Origin: Eutrigla gurnardus
Lineage: Eukaryota > Chordata > Actinopteri > Perciformes > Triglidae
Reading direction: 5' to 3'
Assembly: GCA_963514095.1 (NCBI GenBank)
Contig: OY741280.1
Location: 12,442,861-12,506,860 of the forward strand
Length of the DNA: 64,000 nucleotides
Program-made: the position numbers and the translations under genes
The notes under the pieces: model-generated
Database searches by the model: none
Told to the model about the DNA's origin: nothing
What the model saw: the letters and a program-made list of their open reading frames with translations, nothing else
Part shown: positions 22,741 to 36,245 of the stretch, in pieces
Position numbering within the stretch: the stretch's first letter is position 1
Layout of the letters: each line of letters begins with the position of its first letter

Positions 22741-23029
22741 TAAAAAGGGAGAGTTGTGTCAGAGGAGCAGAGAGAGAGACGACACACAGGGGGTGGGAGG
22801 GGGGGGGGGGGGGGGGGCAGAGTGAGTCAGATCCAAGGAATTAAATAAAGAGAGAGAGAGAGATAAAGGCAGAGAGAAAGAGAGGGAGTCAGACTGAGGG
22901 AGGAGGAGAAGATAGATGGTGAGCAGCACACACGAGGAGATAATGAATAGAAAGGGGAAAAAAGGCCATAAATAGAAAACAGGAAGAAGGGGGAGAAAAT
23001 GGAGAGAGGGGTGAGTGTGTGTGTGTGTG

Positions 23030-23087
<58 letters not shown>

Positions 23088-23095
23088 GCTGCAGA
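22740..23095 (+). repeat. Long purine-rich tract with G19 run and (GA)n
   Basis: About 350 bases that are mainly purine on the plus strand. It holds a run of nineteen G (22799-22817), several GA blocks, (GT)7 at 23015-23029 and a 53-base (GA)n at 23033-23085. Such mirror-like purine tracts can form triplex DNA. The serine/leucine-repeat and arginine/glutamate-repeat frames across it are artefacts. Confidence 0.85.
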
Positions 23096-23269
23096 GAGGC
23101 AGCCACAGGCCTGCTGTGCGGTGCATGGCGGAGGCTCATCATTCAGCTAATTATGATCAGGCTTCTCCCTGCAGGCAGCGGCAGCGCTGGAAATGGAAAG
23201 CCTTTGTTCTCACACACCCCGATGGAAGCGATGGGGCATGGCGCCATGCAGATGAGCTGTGTGCGCAGA

Positions 23270-23440
23270 CACGCGTACACCCGCGCGCGCGCGCAGACGC
23301 GTACCTCATTAACGCTACACGCGCGCGCCGCGCTTTTCTTCCCACGCGTGCATTCTCGTGTGCAGAACACACACGATCACCGATCCCACCGCACTTCTGT
23401 TAGTACGCACACACACACACACACGCGCGCACGCACACGC
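23270..23440. repeat. Alternating CG/CA blocks, Z-DNA-prone
   Basis: Alternating purine-pyrimidine blocks occur at 23282-23294 (GC repeats), 23320-23330 (GCGCGCG) and 23408-23440 (CA repeats then GCGCGC and CACGC). This is a cluster of CpG-rich sequence of the type that flips to left-handed DNA. Confidence 0.75.
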
Positions 23441-24589
23441 AGACAACAGAGAATTGCACACTTTTTCAGCGAGAATGCACGGGTACATTATTATGATACT
23501 ATCAATTAAGTTTGCACCTCGTGAGCCAAGTTATCCGTCTCTATTACAGAACACAGACCTCGTTTACAAAGACCAGTGGGGTATTCAATTAGAGGAGTGG
23601 TGAAAACAAAGACATTTGTATCCAACTACGACTAAACAGACTCCAAAAGGGGAAATTCTAGCTTCAGTGGACCTTTTTTTTAGTGCCAACCAAAATATCC
23701 ATAGTAATATCTTTATAAATAAATAAAGCAAAAGAGAAAAGCCTGAGAAACTGACACTGGACTGAATGGATAAGAACTCTTGATTCAAATATTTCAGGAT
23801 GGTAATAACATCTCGGGGGAAACTATTTCCTGGGATATGCTGGGTATGGTTATGAAATCATCAAACATGGCAGGGGTTAAATAAGGATGTGTATTTCACT
23901 TTCATGTCATCTATACATATTTCTTTGTATTAATGAATATAGAAACAATTGCCACATTACCATGTGGTCTCCCTGATGGTAGATTAGAACTATTTCAACT
24001 GTTTCAAACAGGCTTGGAAATCATCTAAATCTAAATTAGTTGACCTGCTTGATATGACTATATATTTTCATTCTCTTGTGGGGTCACTAGATGGTCCACA
24101 CACTTGGTAAGGAGCTTGTATCTCCCCGTCTCACAGCAACACTCTCGAGAACGCACTTACACAGAATAACTGATCTATTACCTTCAAAAGTATAGGGGGG
24201 TGGGGATTATGTCATATTTTACATTACCAAAAATTAAGTGGGCTGTGTGTCTTGTGCCTGTTGCTGGAAAAATGAAGAGGTCAGAAGGAAAAAAAAAAGA
24301 AAATCTGCAGTGATGGACTGAGCCAACTTTGCCTCCGTATTGCTGATGAAGCAATGTGCATCACAAATCATGTAAAAGGGAAAGTGGTTGGAATAATATA
24401 GGCCAAGAGAGAAGGAAATAGCTTGAGGAGAGATGTGATTAACTGCATTTTGAACTACGGAGAGCAATAACTGGGTTCTACGCTGTTCAAAGGTTCTGAT
24501 GAACAGCGCGTCACTGAAATGAGCTTATGGGGCGAAGGATGCAGCCCTCTTTCTTGGAGTGAAATCTCATTGTACTGCAGCTCACTAGA
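23441..24589. other. Gene-free DNA
   Basis: AT-rich unique sequence without recognisable exons or transposon ends. Confidence 0.35.
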
Positions 24590-25050
24590 GCAGTGTGTCA
24601 ATTAGAGGCACCCTATCTGCACACCGATGCCGGGGAATGATTTATGATTGGCATAATTTGGATTTGTGGAGAGTATATGAACACCTCGTCAGGACATGGT
24701 TGCAGTCAAGAGCCTAGGAGAGCGGTTGAAAGGGAAACTCCAACATTGCAGATTTTCATGTTGTTTGCTGCCTTTCGAATCACTGAAAGATGATGGACGA
24801 AAGCTGACGTGTGGGCATGCTTTACACAACGTAGATTTCCTACAGTGGCATACTGGCAATGAATTACATAAACATGGATTGTATTTTGTTTTTTCCACCA
24901 GGTCTAGCATTGCATCCGCCCTGGCAGACGGCGGATCTCTTGGCATGGCGCTGCACCACTCTTCGTCTCCCCTCTCTTGTTTACAGTACAAACACATCTG
25001 CCTTTCACGCATAAGTGGCTCCTCGGAGTTGTGCAACGGTAAATGATATC
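24590..25050. promoter_or_regulatory. Possible conserved non-coding element
   Basis: Repeat-free sequence in which both strands hold long frames (about 116 codons plus, about 200 codons minus when extended through a CA tract). Neither frame resembles a known protein. Features such as GATTTATGATTGGCATAAT (24639-24657) and ATGAATTACATAAACA (24859-24874, forkhead-like end) look enhancer-like. Confidence 0.2.
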
Positions 25051-25163
25051 CCCCCACTCCCAGATAGAGGGGTGTGTATCGCAGAATAATGTCCCCAAAG
25101 CTGAGAGGACTTGGCAAAAACACACAGGTTGTTTTAATGAGCTCCTTATCTTTGGGCGGGTGC

Positions 25164-25166
<3 letters not shown>

Positions 25167-25199
<33 letters not shown>
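25167..25199. repeat. (GT)n microsatellite
   Basis: Uninterrupted GT dinucleotides. Confidence 0.96.
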
Positions 25200-25200
<1 letters not shown>

Positions 25201-25338
25201 CATGCTCGGTCGGGCAAATGCAAGAGACTTTGAGCATGTGCAGCTTCCATGCTTTTTTTTTCACACCAGCTTTGTACAAGTTTGAATATTTAGTCACATT
25301 GTCGTTTGCTATTTGCAGGATTCGCCCTTACAGCTCAA

Positions 25339-25339
25339 T

Positions 25340-25373
<34 letters not shown>

Positions 25374-25390
25374 GAGAATGAAGAGAGAGA
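25339..25390 (+). repeat. (GA)n microsatellite, interrupted
   Basis: GA dinucleotides broken by ACAG and AATGAA. Confidence 0.88.
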
Positions 25391-25540
25391 ATGAAGAGAG
25401 GGATCAGCGTGAGAACAAAGCCATGAATCATTATATGGTCTTATGCAGTAAATTATGCACAAAAATAAACTACAGTAATTCAATACAGCGATGGAAACCG
25501 AAAATTCACCAGTGTGTGATGTATTTCATCGCTGCATATA

Positions 25541-25574
25541 CAATATATATATATATACACATACATATATATTG
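25541..25574. repeat. AT-rich inverted repeat
   Basis: CAATATATAT (25541-25550) and ATATATATTG (25565-25574) are reverse complements around a TA/CA-rich spacer. Confidence 0.75.
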
Positions 25575-25683
25575 ATATTTAGTTTCTTACAGACAGATCT
25601 ACATACATAGAAAAATAGAATTTATATGTTTGCTAAACTGTTTACTTCATTCCATAAAGAGCAGACATTTATTATCTGATGCA

Positions 25684-25687
<4 letters not shown>

Positions 25688-25753
<66 letters not shown>
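25688..25753. repeat. (AC)33 microsatellite
   Basis: Uninterrupted AC dinucleotides. Confidence 0.97.
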
Positions 25754-25754
<1 letters not shown>

Positions 25755-25789
25755 GCCTGCTGTAACCTTTGTGAAACTTCTCGCTGCCC

Positions 25790-25975
25790 AGACTCTCATT
25801 AGAGCTGAATCAATAAACCACAGAATGGGACACCTCCGAGAGGACTCTGGATGGGGGGAATTATGTGCCATTACCAGGCAAATGCCTTTTGATAATTATT
25901 ACGTGCTGGACGTGGTTACGAGCCATTATATGAATGCGATTTCTACTGCGCATGCATATTGATGGAGCTATACCA
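25790..25975. promoter_or_regulatory. Possible conserved non-coding enhancer
   Basis: Dense, complex sequence squeezed between two CA tracts. It holds GAATTATGTGCCATTACC (25858-25875) and GATAATTATTACG (25891-25903), several TAAT-type homeodomain cores in 60 bases, plus GCGCATGCATAT near 25948. Low repeat content with clustered motifs is typical of developmental enhancers; conservation is not shown. Confidence 0.3.
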
Positions 25976-26061
25976 GCTTATTACTTCACTGCATCCCATC
26001 TTCCTCACAGGCAGGTGGAGATGCTGGGAGTTGCGTCCTGCAGGGCAACAGGGAAGTGATG

Positions 26062-26066
26062 ACACA

Positions 26067-26100
<34 letters not shown>
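26062..26100. repeat. (CA)n microsatellite
   Basis: CA dinucleotides with a single T interruption at 26073. Confidence 0.93.
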
Positions 26101-26105
<5 letters not shown>

Positions 26106-26952
26106 TCTATGTAAACTGACGCTAAAAGGAACACGTACATATGTTGACTCATCCTGTTGTCTCTCATTCTAAGTCACTCTGGATAATGCCGACTTAACAG
26201 CTGGCAGAATCACTGCTGTGTCTTCGCATGATGTAAAGTACTGCAATGCTGTGAGACTGCAGCACAAATGTCAGGGTCATCAGCTAAATAATAGAACCGT
26301 TAAACAAATAAACTGAGGCGGATTGAAGATTGTACACAATCAATTGTTGATTTGGAGCAGCTCAGTCTCTTTAATAAGTCCAAAAACTAGAATTATTGAT
26401 CTACGACATGAAGAATGTGCAATTAACTAATCCATTGTGCAGAAGCTCTGCTAACTCGGCGCCTCAGTCTCTGCAGAACAACAGCTAAATCAAAAAGTGA
26501 TACAACTCCCTTTAATTTGCCTGAACACTGGCATGCTGGGAAGTGGGTTTGAGGTTTTGATGGTCGGATCAGATGCAAAGTCCCCGCCACTCCCTCCTCG
26601 TCTGCTCATTACCTCGCTGCGTGGTGGAGCTGGCCAGATGCACGGGGAGAGAACAGCGGGGCAACTCCCCAACAATCCGACTAAACCAGTCAAGTAGCCG
26701 ACCTCGGAGCCAAGCAGTCAGCCGCGCAGCCAGCCAGTGCAGCCGAGTGCCTCCTCCGCGCTGCCAGCTCTCCGTTTCCTCCCAGTAGCTACAATGTGGG
26801 ATCGTTTACAGCTCTTTTTTTATAGTCCAGTGAATAAGCCCTTATTTTCTCCCAATCTACCCCTGCTGAGAGAGCCAGCCCAGACAGTGGGAAGTGGCCC
26901 TGGGAAGTCGTAATTATATTTGGCAACGTGCGCAGAGCTGCACACGTGCGAT

Positions 26953-26954
<2 letters not shown>
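26101..26954. other. Gene-free DNA with a GC-rich part
   Basis: The middle (26575-26790) is GC- and CpG-richer, with CAGCCAGCCAG-type short repeats around 26715-26745, but it gives no exon with splice signals. The rest is unique sequence. Confidence 0.35.

Positions 26955-27034
<80 letters not shown>
26955..27034. repeat. (CA)40 microsatellite
   Basis: Eighty uninterrupted bases. Confidence 0.97.
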
Positions 27035-27035
<1 letters not shown>

Positions 27036-27201
27036 CAGTGTTTAAATACTGTTACACGTATTACACTGCATGTATGCAAAGACATCAGAGGAAGAAGCGT
27101 TACTTAAAGGCAGCCACACAGTGCTGGGAGTTTCTCTGCAGTTAATGCACATCATTTGATTTGACTCTTTTAAAACCAGAGCACACAAAAGACACTATAT
27201 G

Positions 27202-27227
27202 CACACACACACACACACACACACACA
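27202..27227. repeat. (CA)13 microsatellite
   Basis: Uninterrupted CA dinucleotides. Confidence 0.95.
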
Positions 27228-27239
27228 GAGAAAAAGAAA

Positions 27240-27560
27240 AAGCCGGCGTGCATCTCCATAAAGCCTCCTCCACAGCTTCACATGAGCTCGCCTGCCATCT
27301 CTGCCTGAAACGTATGTTTAACAAGCACTCCGACCCCATTTGGCTGACTCCCTCCGGGGCGTTGAGGGGACAGTGAACGATCACGGGATGCATGACGGCT
27401 CCGTGCGCGTTGCCTGGTGCCACGTCTCTCATTTGCATGAACCAAAAAATGCCCCACGCCAAGAAACGCGACCAATTACAGTCACGACTCTGCGAAGCTC
27501 CCCTGCACGTTCCAATCCAATACACCTAATTGACTTGAGAACGTGGTACGTTCTGCACAC
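27240..27560. promoter_or_regulatory. CpG-bearing segment with octamer motif
   Basis: A repeat-free, CpG-enriched segment holding an octamer-type POU site ATTTGCAT (27431-27438), CCAATTAC (27472-27479) and CTAATTGACTTGAG (27526-27539). The motif spacing suggests an enhancer or weak promoter. A 182-codon frame crosses it but has no ATG context, no family resemblance and ends in a GT tract. Confidence 0.25.
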
Positions 27561-29933
27561 TTCCTGCAGAGGTGACTGCTGCATGCAAGACAATAAATAT
27601 AGTGTAGGAAAGTGTATTCAGATCTTTTTTTTTTTTATTCATGCGATGCCTGACAGGACAAAAGTTGATCTAGCAACATTATGCCGCTACAAAATCTACG
27701 TTACCCACGACTGCGGATTAAACCGATTTGTCAGAAGTAATCTGGGTGTCAGCCTCGCAAAGCGAGGGTCGCGGAGAAATAATGGGAACAGTGGGTGTAA
27801 TGGCTTTGCCTTTTCCTCCAGCAGCAGTTCCGGGGGTCCTCTTACAGTAAGTGCTCTTTGTGTCTGTGCAACATGTGTGTGTGTGTGAATATGTTGCAAT
27901 CCATTCCTTTTCACAAATGTAATGCCGCCGTTTAGTGTAAGAACATTAAATGAGATGAATAGGCCAACAACTGCGCAGCAGAACATTTGAAGCGGGGCAG
28001 CGCATGGTTCCAGTGGAAACTGCAACTGGGAAAAGAGGGTTGTATATTCACTCTCCTTCTGCAGCTCACCTTCCCGCTTCCCCCCTTTTTTTTTAACAAA
28101 GAAGCTACTGTTAATGTGAAGCCATAGAAAATAAAATGCTGGAAGCGGCAAATTCAGAGAATCTTTTCATATTCAGTAGATGCTCTGACAAGACGATAGC
28201 TGTGGTCAGAGGAGGAATTGGATCATAGCTCTGCATAGAAGCCATCGGAGCACTACAGGAATCCCATTTATCTGTATGTGTGTGTGTGTGGTGCTCAGGT
28301 TGTGTTATGATAGCAACGTCTTGCTCTGCAAATTGGACTTAATGTGAACAACCAAGCATGATTTATCCATTTTTTTCCCCACTGTGTGAGGCTTCAACAA
28401 CAGGTCACAGTTTTAGTGGCTCCTACTTCCAAACACAGTAGGGTATGGCTTTATGTTACAATAATACGTATTTTTGATTATGTGTGTGATGTAATATTTG
28501 ATTTACAGTCACATTAAGAGCAACATCAAATTTTGCAAAATTCCAATCTGGGGGTCCCTTTTGTGCATCAACTTTTATAAAAGCAAATTTGTTCAAATTA
28601 TATATATTTTAAGAGAAAATTGGCCCTGTTTTTAAAGTAAAGGGGACCTGGTGTACATGCTTCCTGGTTTAGGTGGTCATGGTAACAACAAATATTCCTT
28701 GTGGTGGATTACAAAGAGCATTAGTGCACTGAGCCTTCACATCTGAATGCCAATAAAGCGGCTTCAACTAGAAAGACATCCATGAAAGACAATCGTGAAA
28801 ACACCCACTGTCTGCTCTTTGTTTCCGCCACCGTTGCCAAGATGGACAGTTACCGTCAATCAGAGGAACAAAGGGTCAGGCTAATTGGTGTCCTCCACGT
28901 GTCAAATGATTAATGGCTGGTTTCTCTGTGATGTGGATAGATTGCACCTGACATGGTCAGCTTGGTGGCTCTGTATGTACTGTCTCTCTAAGCCAGCTGG
29001 ATCTGAAGTGACACAGACATACTGTATCAGAATATTTACTCTCAAATGCTATTTTCCTTCAAACAAATGTGTTAAATCAAGTCAGGCAGATACAGTTGTT
29101 CATTGTACAGTATCTACAAATCAGGCATGCTGAAAATAGAGTTGCTATACTGTGGTTCAATTTGATCACTCACACAATGCAAAACGGTGAGGCACAATCC
29201 TCGGCTCTGACATCAGGAAATTGTAACCTTAAGCAGGACAATTTGTGATAAGCTGGTGAATTAGGTTCATTCATTACGTTCTTCATTTCCTTGGACAGAA
29301 GCAGAGTATGCTGTCATTTAAAAAGCAATGTGACTAAATGAGAAAAACTGTAATCACGTTAAATTACAGCGGCTTTTCATTTCACACAGGCAGGTTGACA
29401 CTATAAATACGGCAATGATTATTTTTTTAAAAGGGTTGCTTATTAGCAGTGCATGCTGATTACAATATTCCTCAATATGCTCCGATATTAAGATTGTTTT
29501 TTGTTTTTTTTTGCATCTCATTATCATTTATGACCAAAAGACATTAACAGAAAAAAAGTGAAAAGTAAAACAAAACAAAAAGTTAATTAAAAGTCATAAC
29601 AAACCTAATGAGAGTGTCACATTGTTGATAATGCTGTAGTGTGACGCTACATCGGGGGAAACCAAGATATTTGCTGAAAGTAAAGCAAGTGAATAGAAAA
29701 GAAAAAGCACAGACACAGGGACTCTCAAAGGTGAGACAGGCGAGGGTGCGTGGGAGACGGGGGAGGGGGGGGAGCTGGATGAGCTCACCCCAGCCTTAAG
29801 GGTGAGTCAGGGGGCAAGTATGCAGGAGATGCACCCTGATTCACCCTGGTACTGGCTTGTGTTGAGGCCTGGGATCCGTCTGGCTCACCCCCCATTTTAC
29901 ACTATCTATGGTTCAGGGAGGGGAGGTGGGGTC

Positions 29934-29936
<3 letters not shown>
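27561..29936. other. Gene-free DNA
   Basis: Unique AT-rich sequence with a short GT patch at 28277-28291 and G-rich sequence near 29755-29775. Confidence 0.35.

Positions 29937-29988
<52 letters not shown>
29937..29988. repeat. (GT)26 microsatellite
   Basis: Uninterrupted GT dinucleotides. Confidence 0.96.
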
Positions 29989-29989
<1 letters not shown>

Positions 29990-30198
29990 GGGGGCAGGTA
30001 GTGTTGTGACTGAGGGCTGTGGGGGCAGGTTAACCTTGGGAAAGAGAGGGAATATGATGGTAAATCGTGTGTAAGTGAAGCAGGGTAGGAGGGGCGATCT
30101 AGAGGCAGGAGAGATGACCTCGGAAACCCTGAGTGAAGCAGCAACAGGTCAACGAAAAAAAAAAAGTTTCTACTTATATAAATCACAGGTGTCAGAAA

Positions 30199-31918
<1,720 letters not shown>

Positions 31919-31975
<57 letters not shown>
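31919..31975. repeat. (TG)28 microsatellite
   Basis: Uninterrupted TG dinucleotides. Confidence 0.96.
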
Positions 31976-31977
<2 letters not shown>

Positions 31978-33236
31978 TAGAGGAGGATATTTAGAGGTCA
32001 AATGCAAATATCCCAGGAAGGGTTTTCAGAGTGGACACCTGTGTAAACTGCCATGTCACCGGATACGCCACTGTGAGCGCAGACGGCCCAGACGGCCGCC
32101 TGTCAGGTTGTTGTTGATTCTCTGATAACTTCGAGCATTTTGTACACAATGCCTTGAAGGCACATCTCCATGATAGAAGCAGCTTTGCAGGTTTTAACCC
32201 GACCTCGGGTTCTGAATTTATAATCTCCGAAGGACGACAATGGTTTCTTCGCGCCATAATAATAATAATTTAGCTCTGCTGGTATGATGTTTCACAAAGT
32301 GCTTTGAAAAATCACAAATCGACATAACAAGGCCTTACAGTGTGCTAAACACAAAACAATGCTCTGTTCTACGGAGAAGAAATCAACTGGACCCGAGTAC
32401 AATGTGTTTTCAATAATAAGAGTTATTTTCAGCTGAAACGATGGCAGAAAAAAATAATTACAGGACAGCGTTTCAAAATCAATGTCACATTTTTATAAGT
32501 AAGACTTTTTATCAAGACTTAATGTGCGTTCAGACAAAAACCAAAAGGGAAATTTTTTCCTGAAGTCATTCATACAAGTCATCCCTCAAATGGCTGCTGG
32601 GATGTTTCAGCCTGAACCAAAGAGCAACACTGCCGTCGCTGGGATGGTTTAAACAATGTGTGGCTTGTTCCTTCCTCCAGCATCACATCTTACAACAAAA
32701 AGATCCATTCACGAACCACGATAAAAAAAACAGATACAATGTATATACAAGTGTTACGGCACAAGAAAACCAGCAATAAATCCAACATCGTCCAGCGCCG
32801 AGCATTGCCCGTTGTCTCACTACTTTGACGGAGGATTTTCCGGCGCCAAATATCTAGAATGACAGAGGTGCGGAGATGACGAAAATGAAACGGGAGAAAA
32901 GAATGGCACTCTTTCTTCCTCTGAAGCCCCCTCTCACTGAGGGATATCTGCCCCGACCCCGGGTGACCTCTGGCTAAAGGGGAAAGGACACGGGGAAAGT
33001 GGACAGCGGTGTGAGATAGAGAGGGCAGTGTGTGCATGTGTGGGACGCAGACGGAGAAAGAAAGAGCATGTGTGTGGGGCTACATTTTCGCCTGCGGGGT
33101 TATGAGTCCTGTCGCTCAGACTCTTAGAAATCAAAAGGCGGGGAACGATCATGAGCTCTCAACTAAAGAAACCATTGGGATCCCGGCTCAGGTGAAGAAT
33201 AAGAAGGAAGTGTCATGTGATATCTGTTGGGGTTTT
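31976..33236. other. Gene-free DNA
   Basis: Unique sequence up to the assembly gap. Frames on both strands lack splice signals. Confidence 0.35.
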
Positions 33237-33436
33237 NNNNNNNNNNNNNNNNNNNNNNNNNNNNNNNNNNNNNNNNNNNNNNNNNNNNNNNNNNNNNNNN
33301 NNNNNNNNNNNNNNNNNNNNNNNNNNNNNNNNNNNNNNNNNNNNNNNNNNNNNNNNNNNNNNNNNNNNNNNNNNNNNNNNNNNNNNNNNNNNNNNNNNNN
33401 NNNNNNNNNNNNNNNNNNNNNNNNNNNNNNNNNNNN
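33237..33436. other. Assembly gap (200 N)
   Basis: Exactly 200 unknown bases. The round number suggests a scaffolding placeholder, so the true length is unknown. A 74-bp GT tract lies about 100 bp beyond. Confidence 0.99.
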
Positions 33437-33541
33437 TAGCGAGTCTTAGCAGCTTGAAGTTATTTAGGAAAAGTACATTTATTCAGGGTTAAATTTAGAC
33501 TTTGACTTAGGATCAGGTTAAAGCGAGGTACAACAGAGGAA

Positions 33542-33543
<2 letters not shown>

Positions 33544-33617
<74 letters not shown>
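33544..33617. repeat. (TG)37 microsatellite
   Basis: Seventy-four uninterrupted bases, close to the N gap. Confidence 0.97.
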
Positions 33618-33619
<2 letters not shown>

Positions 33620-33989
33620 ACAGAGACCTAGCCCTCGGGTCAACATTGAGGTTTTCTTGGTTGGCGATGTGAGATGCGGAGGCCACTTGGATTTTTTTTA
33701 ACTCCCAGCCAATTAAGCCTCATTTACATCGAAGAATAGACCCAGAAAAGGAGGAAGGAGAGGAAAGAAAGAGTCCATATCCATCTGGAAAGGTTGTGGG
33801 GGAGAGAAAGAAGTGAAAATGAGCTAATGAGGAAGGAGGGGGAAGGAGGTGCGTTGTGATTCTGAAAACAAACAGAAAGAGATGCATTCTGCAGAGTGTC
33901 GTGTCTCTTGGGGAGTAAAGGTTCTCCTCTTCGAGGGACAGCCAGGGAGGAGAGAGGAGATGACCATTAGCATTGTGTTAGGGGGTCTG

Positions 33990-34042
33990 TCACACACACA
34001 CACACCATCCATCCATCCATCCATCCATCCATCCATCCATCC
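33990..34042. repeat. (CA)n followed by (ATCC)n
   Basis: A short CA tract (33990-34005) passes directly into about nine ATCC tetranucleotides. Confidence 0.93.
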
Positions 34043-36189
34043 TGGTCCCGGACTCCTGCTCCACCTCCCTCTGACTCAGTGGAGGGCTAATAGAAATGGG
34101 GAGCATGTTGCCAGAAGCAGACAGCGAGCTAGTGGGAATTCATTAGGAGGGCCACTGGATGTCTCCTCCACTTGTCAGAAAATGGAGAGGGGAGGGGGAA
34201 TTTGATTGGAGGGCACCTCAGGTTGCACAACATTCACAGAAATTGTGCAGGGATCAGACTGCAGATGGCGGCTTGTGATGATATAAGACTACAGGAAGCG
34301 ACATTAAATTCACCCAAAACCCACAGCCAAAGGGAAAAATGCAGAAAGTAAATTTGATTGTGAAATGTGTGTATAAATAAAAAATTAAAAAAGATGCAAC
34401 ATGCAGAGAATTGCTGACGGCGATTTTGGCCTCACACGGCTGCTATAAATTAAGATTTGTAAAACTAATTCAGTATTATTCCACTCCTGTAAAGGGCCCG
34501 TCACCACAGGAAGTGATGAAGGGAAATGCATCCTTTTCATCTGGAGAGACTCTCAATAGCACTGCTATATATGTATTTCATACAGCATGGCTTTATTGTA
34601 GCCTGTCTGTTGTGCAAGTTCAATCAAATTAATGTTGATAATGCTAACTGCTAATTAGCCACTATGCTATGTGGACTTTGGTAGGGAATGTATAACGTTA
34701 CAAGTTACCTCTGTGTGTATGTCAACACACACGTTTTTAAGACAACTGCCAAATGAATAAGTTGTTTTAGATAAAGAAAAAAAAGTTGTACTTGCCAATT
34801 TAAAATCAAACAAACAATCTGTTCCTTCCGTTTTGACATTAGTTTGCTTTGTCTCTCTAAGTGTCTCCTGAGGGTACCTTTTCTCCAGCGAAGCCCCCAG
34901 GGGACACTCAGAGACAAGACAAGCACCAGTTTGAATTTCACATTCTTCTTCATAGAGAAAGTATATCTATATGCAAAGATTCATCACAGCCCAATATACC
35001 CATAATCTTCTGGTAAGAATCAATACTTAAACGGAGCAAAATCAGAATCATGACACCGAGTATGAATAGTTGATAAGGAGGAGAAATGCCAGGGAATCAG
35101 GCTGTGTAAGCTATTGTAATGCTGTTGGATTAGATTGGTGTATTTCTTAAAACGATGGTTGCACTGGGCACTCCTATCCGCCATTGTTGATCCCCTCGCT
35201 GCACCGGCTCTTGAGCCACTGTCACATATCGTGTACCTGCGTCGGGCTGCACGCCGTCCTCCCATCCCTCTCTACTTCTGGCTGCCACGCTGAAAAGGCA
35301 TCACTGTCTGTGTCTCAGAGGAACATTAGCCCTTGTAAGTCAGCCTAGAGTGCCCGTTGAGAAGCTTCCCTGAGTGTGCCTTTCATCGAAGTCATCACTG
35401 ATTTCATGTCAAGGGGGACAAGATAAAAATGAAAGTGGCCCTATCCCAACCAAACACACACCACTTACTGTAAATTCCCTTAGACGTGTGGTTTTTCGTG
35501 GTTTTTCCTAGCTTGTTTGTCGTTGCATTTACCTGCGAATGGTGTCTGATTAAGACTTGAGGAGAAATTACTGTTATCTGGAGCTGTTGCTCTGCTTAGC
35601 ATAACAAGACAGGTAGGAGGTGGGAGCTAAAATTAGCCACGTCAGTGATTGAGCAGTCAAAGGGGGGTCGGGGGCGGGGGGTTGGATGTCACACAAATTG
35701 GCATTTACATGAAGCTGGAAGAGGGTACACATCTAAGAGTGTCACAGTTTGTGTGAATGAAAGGAAATATCAGAAATAAAAAGGAAAACAAAAAAAGATG
35801 TTTTAAATGCCAACTTGAACACCAAAATTATAAGTAGTTCCTGAAGTGTCACAAATAAAATAATTCTACTAGTCTACAACCGAATAGTTCATTATCATTG
35901 AAATGAAAATATGTGGCACTTTAACCAGAAAATAGAAGCACTGACCCACCAGAATGACATTTCAGAGACTCAGTATGGAATTGAACATTTGCTGCATTCT
36001 TGTTTATATCTCTGTTGATGCTTCTCTTTCTCAACTAACCACACTAATACTAAATAAACAACAGCTCCTTAAATTCTTCATAACATGCACCAACGTTGTC
36101 TTTCACCCCTAAAAAGTCGGTCAAACACACGCAACGTTGCTTTCATGCCGGTTGGAAAAATACAAGTTGCAATTTTGAACGGAAGCAAA
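34043..36189. other. Gene-free DNA
   Basis: Unique sequence. GTCTGATTAAGACTTGAGG (35545-35563) and AAAATTAGCCACGTCA (35629-35644) are enhancer-like pieces. No coding exon is seen. Confidence 0.35.
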
Positions 36190-36245
36190 CAACTTAGTAA
36201 TTACCTCTAATGCCACTTATCCATTAATTAGCCTCTACTTTACTG
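36190..36245. promoter_or_regulatory. Cluster of homeodomain-type sites
   Basis: GTAATTACC, CTAATG and ATTAATTAGCC occur within about 45 bases. Clustered TAAT cores are typical of homeodomain-responsive enhancers; function is inferred. Confidence 0.25.

Noticed and set aside
24689..25297. Minus-strand frame of about 200 codons
   Set aside because: It runs through a GT/CA tract, has no family resemblance or splice signals, and overlaps an open plus-strand frame. It is treated as non-coding.
27340..27888. Plus-strand frame of 182 codons
   Set aside because: It begins at a non-ATG codon, ends in a GT tract and contains a T-run-encoded phenylalanine stretch; composition is not protein-like.
33030..33492. 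Frames crossing the N block
   Set aside because: The open frame exists only because unknown bases contain no stop codons.
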